Positions 1 to 7,350 of a stretch of 10,909 bases of DNA are shown here, one piece after another. The notes beneath the pieces are model-generated. The model worked only from the letters and a program-made list of their open reading frames with translations, did no database searches and was not told the DNA's origin. Made by a program: the position numbers and the translations under genes. The first letter of the stretch is position 1; every line of letters starts with the position of its first letter. This stretch comes from Gammaproteobacteria bacterium (GTDB lineage Bacteria > Pseudomonadota > Gammaproteobacteria > Acidiferrobacterales > SZUA-150), in NCBI GenBank assembly GCA_029880755.1, contig JAOUNW010000068.1:1-10909 (forward strand). The letters run 5' to 3'.

Positions 1-126
1 CTTCACTTCCTGTACCCCGAGGATATCCACCCCGTATTCCTCTCCGCCCAAGGAGAAGGTCAGGTATTGGGAGGAATGTTCGGACCCGGAGTCCTGCAAT
101 TCGTCTTTGCGTTGTGCTTGTGCCAT
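1..126 (-). CDS. cheW: Chemotaxis coupling protein CheW, N-terminal part (cut by window edge)
   Basis: CheW is the cytoplasmic adaptor that links chemoreceptor tips to the histidine kinase CheA. Only the first 42 codons lie in the window; the gene runs off the left edge. The start is an ATG (complement of 124-126) preceded by an AGAAGG ribosome binding site at 136-141, 9 nt upstream. After a polar lead of about 19 residues comes QYLTFSLGGEEYGVDILGV (residues 20-38), the typical first beta strands of the CheW fold, where the family reads roughly 'q(y/f)l.F.lg.e.yav.i..v.Ei'. It lies 92 bp downstream of the MCP gene on the same strand, a common receptor-coupler pairing. A CheV or CheA C-terminal domain would also start with this fold, but the short lead to the motif fits stand-alone CheW best. 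Confidence 0.85.
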   Translation of the reverse strand, partial: MAQAQRKDELQDSGSEHSSQYLTFSLGGEEYGVDILGVQEVK

Positions 127-183
127 AGTTGGTTACCTTCTCAGTTCGTTACCCATAGTTATTAGTGTAGACCAGTTTTTGTA

Positions 184-209
184 GCCGGGCGGGTAATCTC
201 CCACCCGGC
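184..209 (-). other. Strong GC hairpin between mcp and cheW, no U-tract
   Basis: A 10-bp inverted repeat pairs 184-193 with 200-209 around a 6-nt loop. In the minus-strand RNA all ten positions pair, nine Watson-Crick and one G-U wobble (190/203). The base pairs are almost all G-C. It begins about 10 nt after the MCP stop codon. No run of U follows it on the minus strand (the next bases are TACAAAAACTGG), so it does not look like a standard intrinsic terminator. It could protect the upstream mRNA 3' end or lower cheW expression relative to mcp. The structure is read directly; the role is inferred. Confidence 0.6.
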
Positions 210-218
210 CACCTGGGA

Positions 219-2450
219 TTAAAAGTCTTCCCACTCCTGGCTGCCGTCGGTACCGGTCTTTTTGGCACGGGTCTTGGCCTTGTCTTCACGGATTTTTTGC
301 AGGTGTTCGGTCGTACGCTCGCGCAAGGCGCTGGATGATGATTGTGGAGCACTCATGCGCCTTGCGGCCGGAACATCATGAATTGCCGGTGTTGCTGCCA
401 AGGGCGCCCGACCCCGGTAACCGGAGTTATTATCCAGTTTGAAGAAGCCCATTAATTCCATTAAGCCATTGGCCTGATCCTGCATGGAACGGCTGGCCGC
501 CGCAGATTCTTCCACCAGGGCGGCGTTCTGTTGGGTCATGTCGTCCATCTGGGCCACGGCATTGTTTACCTGGTCGATACCGGCGGATTGTTCCTGGGAG
601 GCGGCATTGATCTCGGCGACAATGTCGGCCACTTTTTTGATGCCTTCCACAATACCGGTTAAGGTCTGACCGGATTGGTCTACCAGTTCGGTACCCGCTT
701 TCACTTTATCCACGCTGTCTTCGATGAGGCCTTTGATTTCCTTGGCAGCATCAGCACTGCGTTGGGCCAGACTGCGCACTTCACTGGCAACCACGGCAAA
801 ACCACGACCCTGTTCCCCGGCGCGGGCCGCTTCCACAGCAGCATTCAATGCCAGTAAGTTAGTTTGAAAAGCGATGCCGTCGATGGTGCTGATAATGTCG
901 GCGATGCGGGTACTGGACGCCGTGATGGCGCCCATAGCATCCACGGCCCGGGTCACCACCTGACCGCCCTTCTCCGCTTCGTTGCGCGCTGCACCGGCCA
1001 GTTGAGCGGCCTGTTGCGCCGAATCGGCATTTTGTTTCACGGTAGAGGTCATCTCTTCCATGGAGGCAGCGGTCTCTTCCAGCGAGGAGGCCTGCTCTTC
1101 GGTGCGCTGGGACAGATTGGCGTTGCCGGCAGTAATTTGTTCGGAACCTGACAAGATGGATTCGGCATTGGCGCGCACTTCTGACACGGTTTCACTTAAC
1201 CTGTCGAGCATGGCGTTTAATGAAGAGCCAATCTCGCCCAACTCATCCGACGATGTCACAGCAATACGGCGGCCCAAATCACCGTTGGCCGCATGATGGG
1301 TTACATCCAGAATCGGTTTAACCGTGTTGGTGATCAGGTAGCGGCCGATGAAGACGCCGATAACCGAGCAGATGGCGATACAGGCGATGATAATACCAGA
1401 GACATTACGCTGAATTGGCAGTAACCAGGGTGCGGCCTCCTCTTCCGGTACTCGTACCAGAACGCTCCAGTTCATGCCAGGATAACCCAATGCTCCCTTT
1501 AAATGGCTATAACCGGCAGCCTGGGTAATTTTCTTGCGCGCATGAAACGCATACTCGTGACCTGTATTACCCTTTACCGCATCCATGGCGGCGGTCACAC
1601 CTTTCTGTGCCAAATTAAAACGCATGAGCACGGTCATGTCATGAGTAACTTTCTCTGATCCTCTCTCGCGGGGATCATAATCCACAATAATATTTCCCTG
1701 GCTATCCAGCAGCGTCAGCTCAGCACCGGGATAACCCGCTTTTTTCAGCACACCGTAGGTTTGTTCAAAAATTTCTTCTACGAGCGAGAATTTGGCGCGG
1801 TTGGTCCAATAGGCAATGACCTGACCATTCTGGTAAACCGGCGCACTGAAACCCAGTGTCAGGCCGTCGTTACCCTGATACACCTGGCTGACATCACCGT
1901 CCACATGCAGGTCTTCAATGAAAGTGCCTGTTGAAATGTTATTTCCCGCCGCCGTAAAGGGCATGCTGGTAGTAAACTGGTTACGCGACAAGGCCTGAAA
2001 CCAGGCGCTGTTGCTAAAATTTTTCTGGTACAAGGGGGCAGTATTAATTGCCTTGCCATCTGAGTCCTTGGAGTTAACGGCAATCAGTTTACCATTACGG
2101 TCCACCAGCATAGTCATATAATAAATGCCATAGGTCTGCACGTACTGGTTCATGGCTTCCACAATCTCGTTACCGGAGCCCTGTTGATACCAGTTTTCCT
2201 GGTTGTACAACACCCGGTTCAGGGCAAATGCCTGGACATCGCCATAACGCTCAAACAGATTGCGGTCAATTTTGTCAGCAATGGTAAGCGCTGTATCTTC
2301 AAAACGGACAGCCGCTTGCTCCTTGATATCGCCAAAACTGAAAAAGACGCTTGTGGCAACAATGGCGACCGGCACCAGTGCAAAGGCCAAAAGCAATGTG
2401 ATGATTTTTGGCGTTAAACCCAGCCGCCGTTTGAAGGTTTGGTTCTGCAT
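219..2450 (-). CDS. Methyl-accepting chemotaxis protein with double-Cache-like periplasmic sensor
   Basis: This is a 743-residue inner-membrane chemoreceptor that signals through CheW and CheA to the flagellar motor. A short basic N-terminus precedes membrane segment 1 (about residues 15-38). The periplasmic region (about 40-345) has two PAS-like lobes of the double-Cache type, with strands such as YMTMLVDRNGKLIAVN (111-126) and AELTLLDSQGNIIVDYDP (243-260). Membrane segment 2 is at about 350-373, HAMP at about 374-427, then the methylation helices (EEQASSLEETAASMEEMTS, 451-469; NAALVEESAAAS, 642-653) and the kinase-contact tip IDGIAFQTNLLALNAAVEAA (523-542). Spacing around the tip matches E. 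coli Tar without heptad insertions (36H class). A flexible tail (about 670-735) ends in EWEDF, fitting the xWxxF CheR-docking pentapeptide. The ligand is unknown: the SAWFQAL segment (148-154) resembles the Cache W-F/Y element but lacks the arginine of the amino-acid-binding motif. The start ATG has AAAGGGG about 8 nt upstream. Confidence 0.95.
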   Translation of the reverse strand: MQNQTFKRRLGLTPKIITLLLAFALVPVAIVATSVFFSFGDIKEQAAVRFEDTALTIADKIDRNLFERYGDVQAFALNRVLYNQENWYQQGSGNEIVEAMNQYVQTYGIYYMTMLVDRNGKLIAVNSKDSDGKAINTAPLYQKNFSNSAWFQALSRNQFTTSMPFTAAGNNISTGTFIEDLHVDGDVSQVYQGNDGLTLGFSAPVYQNGQVIAYWTNRAKFSLVEEIFEQTYGVLKKAGYPGAELTLLDSQGNIIVDYDPRERGSEKVTHDMTVLMRFNLAQKGVTAAMDAVKGNTGHEYAFHARKKITQAAGYSHLKGALGYPGMNWSVLVRVPEEEAAPWLLPIQRNVSGIIIACIAICSVIGVFIGRYLITNTVKPILDVTHHAANGDLGRRIAVTSSDELGEIGSSLNAMLDRLSETVSEVRANAESILSGSEQITAGNANLSQRTEEQASSLEETAASMEEMTSTVKQNADSAQQAAQLAGAARNEAEKGGQVVTRAVDAMGAITASSTRIADIISTIDGIAFQTNLLALNAAVEAARAGEQGRGFAVVASEVRSLAQRSADAAKEIKGLIEDSVDKVKAGTELVDQSGQTLTGIVEGIKKVADIVAEINAASQEQSAGIDQVNNAVAQMDDMTQQNAALVEESAAASRSMQDQANGLMELMGFFKLDNNSGYRGRAPLAATPAIHDVPAARRMSAPQSSSSALRERTTEHLQKIREDKAKTRAKKTGTDGSQEWEDF

Positions 2451-2602
2451 GGTAAGGCCCCTTTCGAGTGCTTAATTTGTTTGGTCAAAAGAGCGAGGAT
2501 GTCATATGCTTACAGATAAACGATCGACCCCCCTACCCCCTATTTACTGTCATGCCATCGAGATAAAATTTTTTAATGTCATTTTATCGACACGATACGT
2601 TA

Positions 2603-2631
2603 GCTATAGACTATGTTTTATATGTTGACAA
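2603..2631 (-). promoter_or_regulatory. Candidate sigma-70 promoter upstream of mcp
   Basis: On the minus strand TTGTCA (2626-2631; 5 of 6 to the -35 consensus) and TATAGC (2603-2608; 4 of 6 to the -10 consensus) are separated by 17 nt. The expected transcript start near 2596 would leave a leader of about 145 nt before the MCP start. A second overlapping element, GTCGATAA (2584-2591), resembles the sigma-28 -10 box (GCCGATAA). The gap from 2451 to 2665 has no coding potential I can support and no clear intrinsic terminator for tatD. Confidence 0.35.
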
Positions 2632-2665
2632 GAAAGGTAAGGCTTATTTTGGTGCTCATATCGAA

Positions 2666-3448
2666 TTAAACGATTTGCTTTGCGCATTGAAAGAGCGTGA
2701 AAAAATTGTGGGTAGTATTTTGGATGATATTTTCGATGGGTTCGCCGCGCACTGATGCCAGACACTCGGCGACGTAACTGGCAAAGGCAGGTTCGTTGGT
2801 CTTGCCGCGATGGGGAACCGGAGCAAGATAAGGGCAATCGGTTTCCACCAACATGCGATCGGCGGGGACTTTGCGCGCCACGTCGCGCAGACTTTCAGCG
2901 CTCTTGAAGGTGACAATACCGGAAAAGGAGATATAAAAATTCAGATCCAGTGCCGCGCGCGCCGTTTCCCAATCCTCCGCAAAGCAATGCATGACCCCGG
3001 AAGCTTCGTGGGCTTTTTCCTGTTTCATAATGCGCAAGGTATCCTGGGCGGCATCGCGGGTATGAATAATAAGCGGTTTGTTCGAGGTTTTGGCGGCCCG
3101 AATGTGTTGCCGGAAACGTTCCTGTTGCCAACCAAGATCGCCTTCCGAACGATAATAATCCAGCCCGGTTTCACCGATGGCGACCACAGCGTCGTCCTGG
3201 GCCAACGCGACAAGCTCTTCCGCCTCCGGGTCCCGGCCTTCGCGCTCATTGGGATGCACACCGACCGAGGCAAAAATATTTTTGTGTGCCTGAGCAAGGG
3301 CTAAGACTTGCGGGTAGTCTTCCAGGTTGACGGACACACACAGAAAATACCCCACACCATGATCTTTGGCCCGGGAAAGCACCTGGGTGATTTCGTCCCC
3401 TAACGGTTCAAAGTTGAGGTGGCAATGAGAATCAACGAGAGTGGGCAC
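2666..3448 (-). CDS. TatD/YcfH-family metal-dependent hydrolase (putative DNase)
   Basis: This is a 260-residue TIM-barrel protein of the TatD family, whose members are cytoplasmic metal-dependent 3'-5' nucleases or hydrolases. The metal-binding set is complete: HCH (H8, H10), E93 in GETGLDYY, H129 in IIHTRDA, H154 in MHCF and D204 in ETDCPYLAP. Length and motifs fit the YcfH branch, which is encoded beside holB in E. coli; here pilZ lies between the two genes, as in Pseudomonas. The start is a GTG (3446-3448), placed so that the protein opens with PTLVDSHCHLN, the normal family N-terminus. It lies only 2 nt after the pilZ stop codon and has no recognisable ribosome binding site, which suggests translation depends on coupling to pilZ. 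The physiological substrate of the YcfH branch is not settled. Last gene of the long operon. Confidence 0.93.
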   Translation of the reverse strand: MPTLVDSHCHLNFEPLGDEITQVLSRAKDHGVGYFLCVSVNLEDYPQVLALAQAHKNIFASVGVHPNEREGRDPEAEELVALAQDDAVVAIGETGLDYYRSEGDLGWQQERFRQHIRAAKTSNKPLIIHTRDAAQDTLRIMKQEKAHEASGVMHCFAEDWETARAALDLNFYISFSGIVTFKSAESLRDVARKVPADRMLVETDCPYLAPVPHRGKTNEPAFASYVAECLASVRGEPIENIIQNTTHNFFTLFQCAKQIV

Positions 3449-3450
3449 AG

Positions 3451-3813
3451 CTACAGGGTGTGGGTGGGCTTTTCCGATTTCAGGGCGCCGCCCAGAATGG
3501 TTTCGATTTTATTGCGAGCCGCACCGGAATCCTTTTCACTGAACTGGATACCGATACCTGCGGTACGATTGGCCTGGGCACCCTTGGGCGTAATCCAGGC
3601 GACCCGACCGGCAACGGGAATCTTTTCTTTGCTGTCCATCAGCGTCAGTAGCATGAAGACTTCGTCCCCGAGTTTGTGAGGCTTTGAGCTGGGCACAAAA
3701 ATACCGCCGCCTTTCAGAAAAGGCATATAGGCTGCGTAAAGCGCACTTCGGTCTTTAATGGTTAAGGATAATACCCCGGGGCGGACTGGCGGTTTGGGTG
3801 GCGGTTGTGACAT
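3451..3813 (-). CDS. pilZ: Type IV pilus assembly protein PilZ (prototype, non-c-di-GMP-binding type)
   Basis: This is a 120-residue single-domain PilZ protein. The prototype PilZ of Pseudomonas and Xanthomonas is needed for type IV pilus formation and works through protein contacts with the PilB ATPase and FimX. The sequence has the family core: VLSLTIKDRSALYAAYMPFL (residues 14-33), GDEVFMLLTLMD (49-60) and KIPVAGRVAWITPKGAQ (64-80). The two motifs that bind c-di-GMP in most PilZ domains, an N-terminal RxxxR and D/NxSxxG, are absent, as in the prototype. Position between holB and tatD is the classical location. The ATG at 3811-3813 follows a 36-nt gap after holB and has only a weak purine-rich stretch upstream. 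Its presence suggests the organism makes type IV pili, although no other pilus gene is in the window. Confidence 0.93.
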   Translation of the reverse strand: MSQPPPKPPVRPGVLSLTIKDRSALYAAYMPFLKGGGIFVPSSKPHKLGDEVFMLLTLMDSKEKIPVAGRVAWITPKGAQANRTAGIGIQFSEKDSGAARNKIETILGGALKSEKPTHTL

Positions 3814-3849
3814 AGGACTGCGTTTTCTCTGTCTGTATCCAGTACGTTG

Positions 3850-4857
3850 TTAGGATTGCCGCAACACTGCCAGCCGGTGCCATCGAATCAGCAGATCTTC
3901 CAGGAGTAGCTGCTCGTCGATGGGTCCGGACAATGCCCTGCGCGCTTCGTTAATGGTATCGAGAAACCCGTATAACTTTTTCAAGTTTAACTGCTTTACG
4001 AGCGCTTGCAACCGCTCAATTTTGTCGGCATTTCTCAGGTTCCCGATAGGCGAGCCCATTAGGTGTTTAATCAGGTCACCCACCATACTCTGCAGCCATT
4101 CCAGACAGGTTAAAGTGCCGGTTTTTTTCCAGCGCTCGGCGCAGGACGATACACCGACACTTCGTTGGGCCAACTGCTCCATATCAAGTAAAAGCTGTTC
4201 CCGCTGTTGAAGAAAACCATCTTGATCCAACAGCAAGGCATTGAGCGGTGCGCCAGCAGCCAGTTTCAACAAGGTATCCGGCTCTGACGTGACTGTCTGC
4301 TGGGTCAGCCAGGCCAGGGCTTGCGCTGGCGCCGGCAAATTAAATGATATCCGGGTACACCGACTACGCACCGTGGCGGATAACATGGACGGATTATGGC
4401 TCACTAATAAGATAAGACTACCCAGAGGCGGCTCCTCCAGTATCTTTAGCAAACTGTTGCCGGCATTCATGTTCATGGCCTCGGCCGGTGCTATCACCGT
4501 TACCTTACGCTGGGCGATGTGCGGCCGATAATAAAGAAATTCCGTTAGCGCTCGAATCTGGTCCACCACAATGGCCTTGCCGGCAGACTCCGGTTCTACC
4601 AACACCAGATCTGGATGGTTACCGGCGGCCAACAGCAGGCAACTCTTGCAACTGCCGCAGGCACCCGCATCCGTCGGAGCCTGACATAGCAATTGATAAG
4701 CAAGATGTTTGGCGAATGCGACTTTACCGGTACCCGGTACGCCATGCAGCAACAATCCATGGGGCAAACGCGTCAGTGCGGCATTCACCCGGGACCAGGT
4801 TTGCGCCTGCCAGGGATAATGATTAGGTTTTATACTGCTTAAGTTATCAATCGCCAT
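3850..4857 (-). CDS. holB: DNA polymerase III subunit delta prime
   Basis: This is a clamp-loader subunit of the replicative polymerase, 335 residues (E. coli: 334), of the AAA+ fold. The P-loop region reads GVPGTGKV (39-46): it keeps the lysine lost from E. coli delta prime but has V where Ser/Thr normally binds magnesium. A zinc module follows with C58, C67, C70 and C73 in the same Cx8Cx2Cx2C spacing as E. coli. NSLLKILEEPP (134-144) and the SRC arginine-finger motif (165-167), which triggers ATP hydrolysis in the neighbouring subunit, are present. The C-terminal helical collar (about 210-335) is less conserved. The ATG lies 11 nt inside the end of tmk, so the two genes overlap (4847-4857), as expected for co-translation. 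Operon neighbours tmk and pilZ fit the gammaproteobacterial order. Confidence 0.95.
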   Translation of the reverse strand: MAIDNLSSIKPNHYPWQAQTWSRVNAALTRLPHGLLLHGVPGTGKVAFAKHLAYQLLCQAPTDAGACGSCKSCLLLAAGNHPDLVLVEPESAGKAIVVDQIRALTEFLYYRPHIAQRKVTVIAPAEAMNMNAGNSLLKILEEPPLGSLILLVSHNPSMLSATVRSRCTRISFNLPAPAQALAWLTQQTVTSEPDTLLKLAAGAPLNALLLDQDGFLQQREQLLLDMEQLAQRSVGVSSCAERWKKTGTLTCLEWLQSMVGDLIKHLMGSPIGNLRNADKIERLQALVKQLNLKKLYGFLDTINEARRALSGPIDEQLLLEDLLIRWHRLAVLRQS

Positions 4858-5500
4858 GACCTGTTACTAACTCTTCAACAATCATTTCCAGCTGCAATTG
4901 TACCTGTTCAATAGACTTCGAGGCATCGATCACCTTTACTCGGTCCGGCTCCTTTTTTGCAATAGCAAGGTAGCCTGCTCGCACACGCTCGAAAAAGGCC
5001 TGCTGCTCACGTTCGAAGCGGTCAGGCTCGCTGCGCGAGTTGGCCCGCTTCAACCCCTGGGTCACAGGCAAATCAAATAACAATGTGACATCAGGACGGC
5101 GCGAGCCCTGCACCCATTGCTCTAACACCTTAATGCGATCTGCATCGATACCGCGACCTGCGCCCTGGTAGGCATAACTGGCATCAGTAAAACGGTCACA
5201 CAAAACAACTTTTCCCTGCCCTAATGCCGGTTCAATACAGGTTTGCAGATGCTGGGCACGGGCGGCAAACATCAGCAATAATTCGGCATCAGGTACAATA
5301 TGCAAATCGGTGGCATGCAATAATATTTCGCGCACCTTCTCGCCAAGAACGGTGCCACCTGGTTCACGGGTAAGCAGGACTTCATGGCCGTATTGCCGAA
5401 AACCATTTTCAAGAAAGGCGAGACTGGTGCTCTTTCCCGCGCCTTCCCCGCCCTCGAGTGTAATAAAAATACCCTTATGTCCAGTTACTGAGGTATTCAT
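4847..5500 (-). CDS. tmk: Thymidylate kinase
   Basis: This enzyme phosphorylates dTMP to dTDP with ATP, a required step for dTTP supply. At 217 residues it is of normal length. It has the P-loop GGEGAGKS (17-24), the substrate element TREPGGT (44-50), the DRF motif (102-104) followed by DASYAYQGAGRG (106-117), and a lid segment around RSEPDRFERE. The P-loop form with basic residues in the lid fits the E. coli-type enzyme. The ATG starts 3 nt after the mltG stop codon with only a weak GGA upstream, and the 3' end overlaps holB by 11 nt, so translation is probably coupled on both sides. Confidence 0.97.
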   Translation of the reverse strand: MNTSVTGHKGIFITLEGGEGAGKSTSLAFLENGFRQYGHEVLLTREPGGTVLGEKVREILLHATDLHIVPDAELLLMFAARAQHLQTCIEPALGQGKVVLCDRFTDASYAYQGAGRGIDADRIKVLEQWVQGSRRPDVTLLFDLPVTQGLKRANSRSEPDRFEREQQAFFERVRAGYLAIAKKEPDRVKVIDASKSIEQVQLQLEMIVEELVTGHGD

Positions 5501-5503
5501 TTT

Positions 5504-6526
5504 TTAAGCGTCCGGAGTCGTAGACGTTGTGGGTCTGGGCCGGCCACCCAATTGATACTTAATTACCGCCTGATTGTGTTCCGACAATGTATCGGAAAAT
5601 ACATGACTGCCATCGCCTCGCGAAACGAAGTAAAGCGCCTTGGTATCTCTGGGATGAAGCGCTGCGTGAATAGCATCCTGACCCGGCATGGCAATAGGGG
5701 TCGGCGGCAAACCGCCTCTGGTGTAAGTATTGTAGGGCGTATCGGTTCTCAAATCCTTGAGACGAATATTGCCTCTATAGGAATCCCCCATCCCATAGAT
5801 GACTGTTGGATCAGTTTGCAAACGCATTTGTTTGCGCAAACGATTAACAAATACACCGGCGATCATTGATCGCTCATCGGGTTGGCCGGTTTCTTTTTCA
5901 ATAATTGAAGCCAGAATCAGGGCCTCGTAGGGATCTTTCACGGGCACTGACGGATCACGTGCCTCCCATTCAATCCATAATGCCTTTTCCATTTTTTTAT
6001 AGGCGCGTTGGAGAATAGATATGTCAGTTGCGCCCGCAGAATAAAAATAGGTGTCCGGATAAAACCGGCCTTCCGGATGTATATTGGCATAACCCAGAAG
6101 CGCCATAATCTCACCCTCCTTCTTGCCGGTCAGTTCGTGAGTGAGTTTGGGTGCCGATTCCAGCGCCGCCAGCAACTGCTTGAACGTCCAACCTTCGATA
6201 AATTGTAGTGGGTACTCTACCACCTTGCCGGCCACAATCTGGTTAAGTAATTTCCACTGGCTGATACCGGCAGGAAAAAGATATTCCCCAACCTTGATTC
6301 TTCGGCTATCACCTCTGATATAGGCCAGAAATTTAAATGACCATGCGTTGGATAAAATATCCTCTTGCACGAGCTCACGGGATACGCCACCCAATGAAGT
6401 GCCCGGCTGAATGACAACAGTTTTATCTTCAGCTATTAACGACCGGCTCCATGACCAGCCAAGATACAGCCCTGCCAGCAACAGGGTTACAACGACCAGG
6501 CTAGCAGGTTTTCGGATTAAAGACAT
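5504..6526 (-). CDS. mltG: Endolytic murein transglycosylase MltG (YceG-like)
   Basis: MltG is an inner-membrane lytic transglycosylase that cuts nascent peptidoglycan strands in the periplasm and so limits glycan chain length. The chosen ATG (6524-6526) gives 340 residues and lies 2 nt after the pabC stop. A TTG at 6533-6535, overlapping the pabC end, would add three residues; neither start has a good ribosome binding site. One N-terminal membrane segment (about 8-26) is followed by a LysM-like subdomain (about 35-90) and the YceG catalytic domain. The catalytic glutamate is the first E of ASIIEKETG, residue 210 from the chosen start. TDPTVIYG (238-245) and the NTYTRGGLPPTPIA segment are also conserved. 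The Pro/Thr-rich tail (RPRPTTSTTPDA) is likely disordered. Confidence 0.94.
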   Translation of the reverse strand: MSLIRKPASLVVVTLLLAGLYLGWSWSRSLIAEDKTVVIQPGTSLGGVSRELVQEDILSNAWSFKFLAYIRGDSRRIKVGEYLFPAGISQWKLLNQIVAGKVVEYPLQFIEGWTFKQLLAALESAPKLTHELTGKKEGEIMALLGYANIHPEGRFYPDTYFYSAGATDISILQRAYKKMEKALWIEWEARDPSVPVKDPYEALILASIIEKETGQPDERSMIAGVFVNRLRKQMRLQTDPTVIYGMGDSYRGNIRLKDLRTDTPYNTYTRGGLPPTPIAMPGQDAIHAALHPRDTKALYFVSRGDGSHVFSDTLSEHNQAVIKYQLGGRPRPTTSTTPDA

Positions 6527-6528
6527 AA

Positions 6529-7350
6529 TTAACAATAACTCTGTCGCAAATGTTCAGTAAGTCTTTCAGTAACGAGTCCTGGCGCATAAACGGTCTGCTG
6601 AAATTGCTTTACCGGCCATATACCGATGATACTGTTTGTCAAAAACACTTCGTGTGCTCTAATCAGATCGCCAGGTGTTAAAGTTGTAATTCTAACATCA
6701 ATTCCCAGCTCCGGTGCACTCATCAAAATATGTTCACGCATAACACCCTGAACCCCGCAACCGGATAAATCAGGCGTCTGCAAGCGGTCACCGATCAGCG
6801 CAAATACATTAGTAGACACACCTTCGACAACATCACCTGCAGTATTCAGCATAAGGCCCTCTTCCTGCTCACCGGCCAGCTCTGCTTTGGCCAGGACCTG
6901 CTCCAAGCGATTCAAGTGTTTGACCCCGGCCAAAAAGGAACCCGAAGCCAGACGGGTCCGGCACAGCCTAAGGTGCGCACCTTGCGCCCGGCGCGCCTCG
7001 ATATTTTCCGGCCAGGAAAATAAGTAGAGCACAAGATTGGGAAGCGCCTTCTTATCCAGCGCGTAACCGCGGCTGCTGTTACCGCGGGTCAATACCAGCT
7101 TAACGATCCCTTTATCGACACCCTGGCACAGGGACTTGATCTCTTCTGTCAATCTCTGTTCCTCAGGCGGCTGAATACCCAATAACCCGCAACCTCTCTG
7201 CAGTCTCGCCCAATGCAGTAGCCATAACAATGGCAGCTCTTCCCGAACAGCAATAGTTTCAAACAGGCCATCACCAAATTGAAGACCACGATCATAAATT
7301 GTAACGCTGTCAGCATCACGGTAGTTCACCCTGGTGCGCAAACAATTCAT
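6529..7350 (-). CDS. pabC: Aminodeoxychorismate lyase (PLP fold type IV)
   Basis: PabC converts 4-amino-4-deoxychorismate to 4-aminobenzoate and pyruvate, feeding folate synthesis. The 273-residue protein has the fold-IV aminotransferase features: RGLQFGDGLFETI (21-33), the PLP-binding lysine K144 in AGVKHLNRLEQ (141-151), VVEGVSTNVF (174-183) with the conserved glutamate E176, and TNSIIGIWPV near the C-terminus. D-amino-acid and branched-chain aminotransferases share this fold, but the AGVKHLNRLEQ form and position between pabB and mltG identify PabC. The ATG overlaps the pabB stop in an ATGA junction (7347-7350), and AGGA lies 6 nt upstream (7357-7360) inside pabB, so coupled translation is likely. 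Confidence 0.95.
   Translation of the reverse strand: MNCLRTRVNYRDADSVTIYDRGLQFGDGLFETIAVREELPLLWLLHWARLQRGCGLLGIQPPEEQRLTEEIKSLCQGVDKGIVKLVLTRGNSSRGYALDKKALPNLVLYLFSWPENIEARRAQGAHLRLCRTRLASGSFLAGVKHLNRLEQVLAKAELAGEQEEGLMLNTAGDVVEGVSTNVFALIGDRLQTPDLSGCGVQGVMREHILMSAPELGIDVRITTLTPGDLIRAHEVFLTNSIIGIWPVKQFQQTVYAPGLVTERLTEHLRQSYC

Noticed and set aside
864..1151. Plus-strand open frames across the MCP gene, and similar ones over tatD, holB and fabF
   Set aside because: They are antisense to well-identified genes, have no ribosome binding sites or recognisable domains, and look like composition shadows of the coding strand.
2541..2556. Sigma-54 promoter in the mcp leader (TGGCAT... on the minus strand)
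   Set aside because: The -24-like TGGCA is not followed by a GC-containing -12 element at the required spacing.
2562..2588. AT-rich inverted repeat GATAAAAT/ATTTTATC as an intrinsic terminator of the tatD operon
   Set aside because: The stem has one G-C pair at its end region and an 11-nt loop, so it would be too weak; no U-tract follows in a terminator-like position. No convincing terminator is visible in this gap.
2625..2630. Perfect TTGACA -35 box on the plus strand
   Set aside because: No -10-like sequence at 16-18 nt and no plus-strand gene downstream for it to drive.
2604..2837. Minus-strand 77-residue open frame covering the tatD 3' end and the gap
   Set aside because: Out of frame with tatD, no family resemblance, mostly overlapping a clearly real gene.
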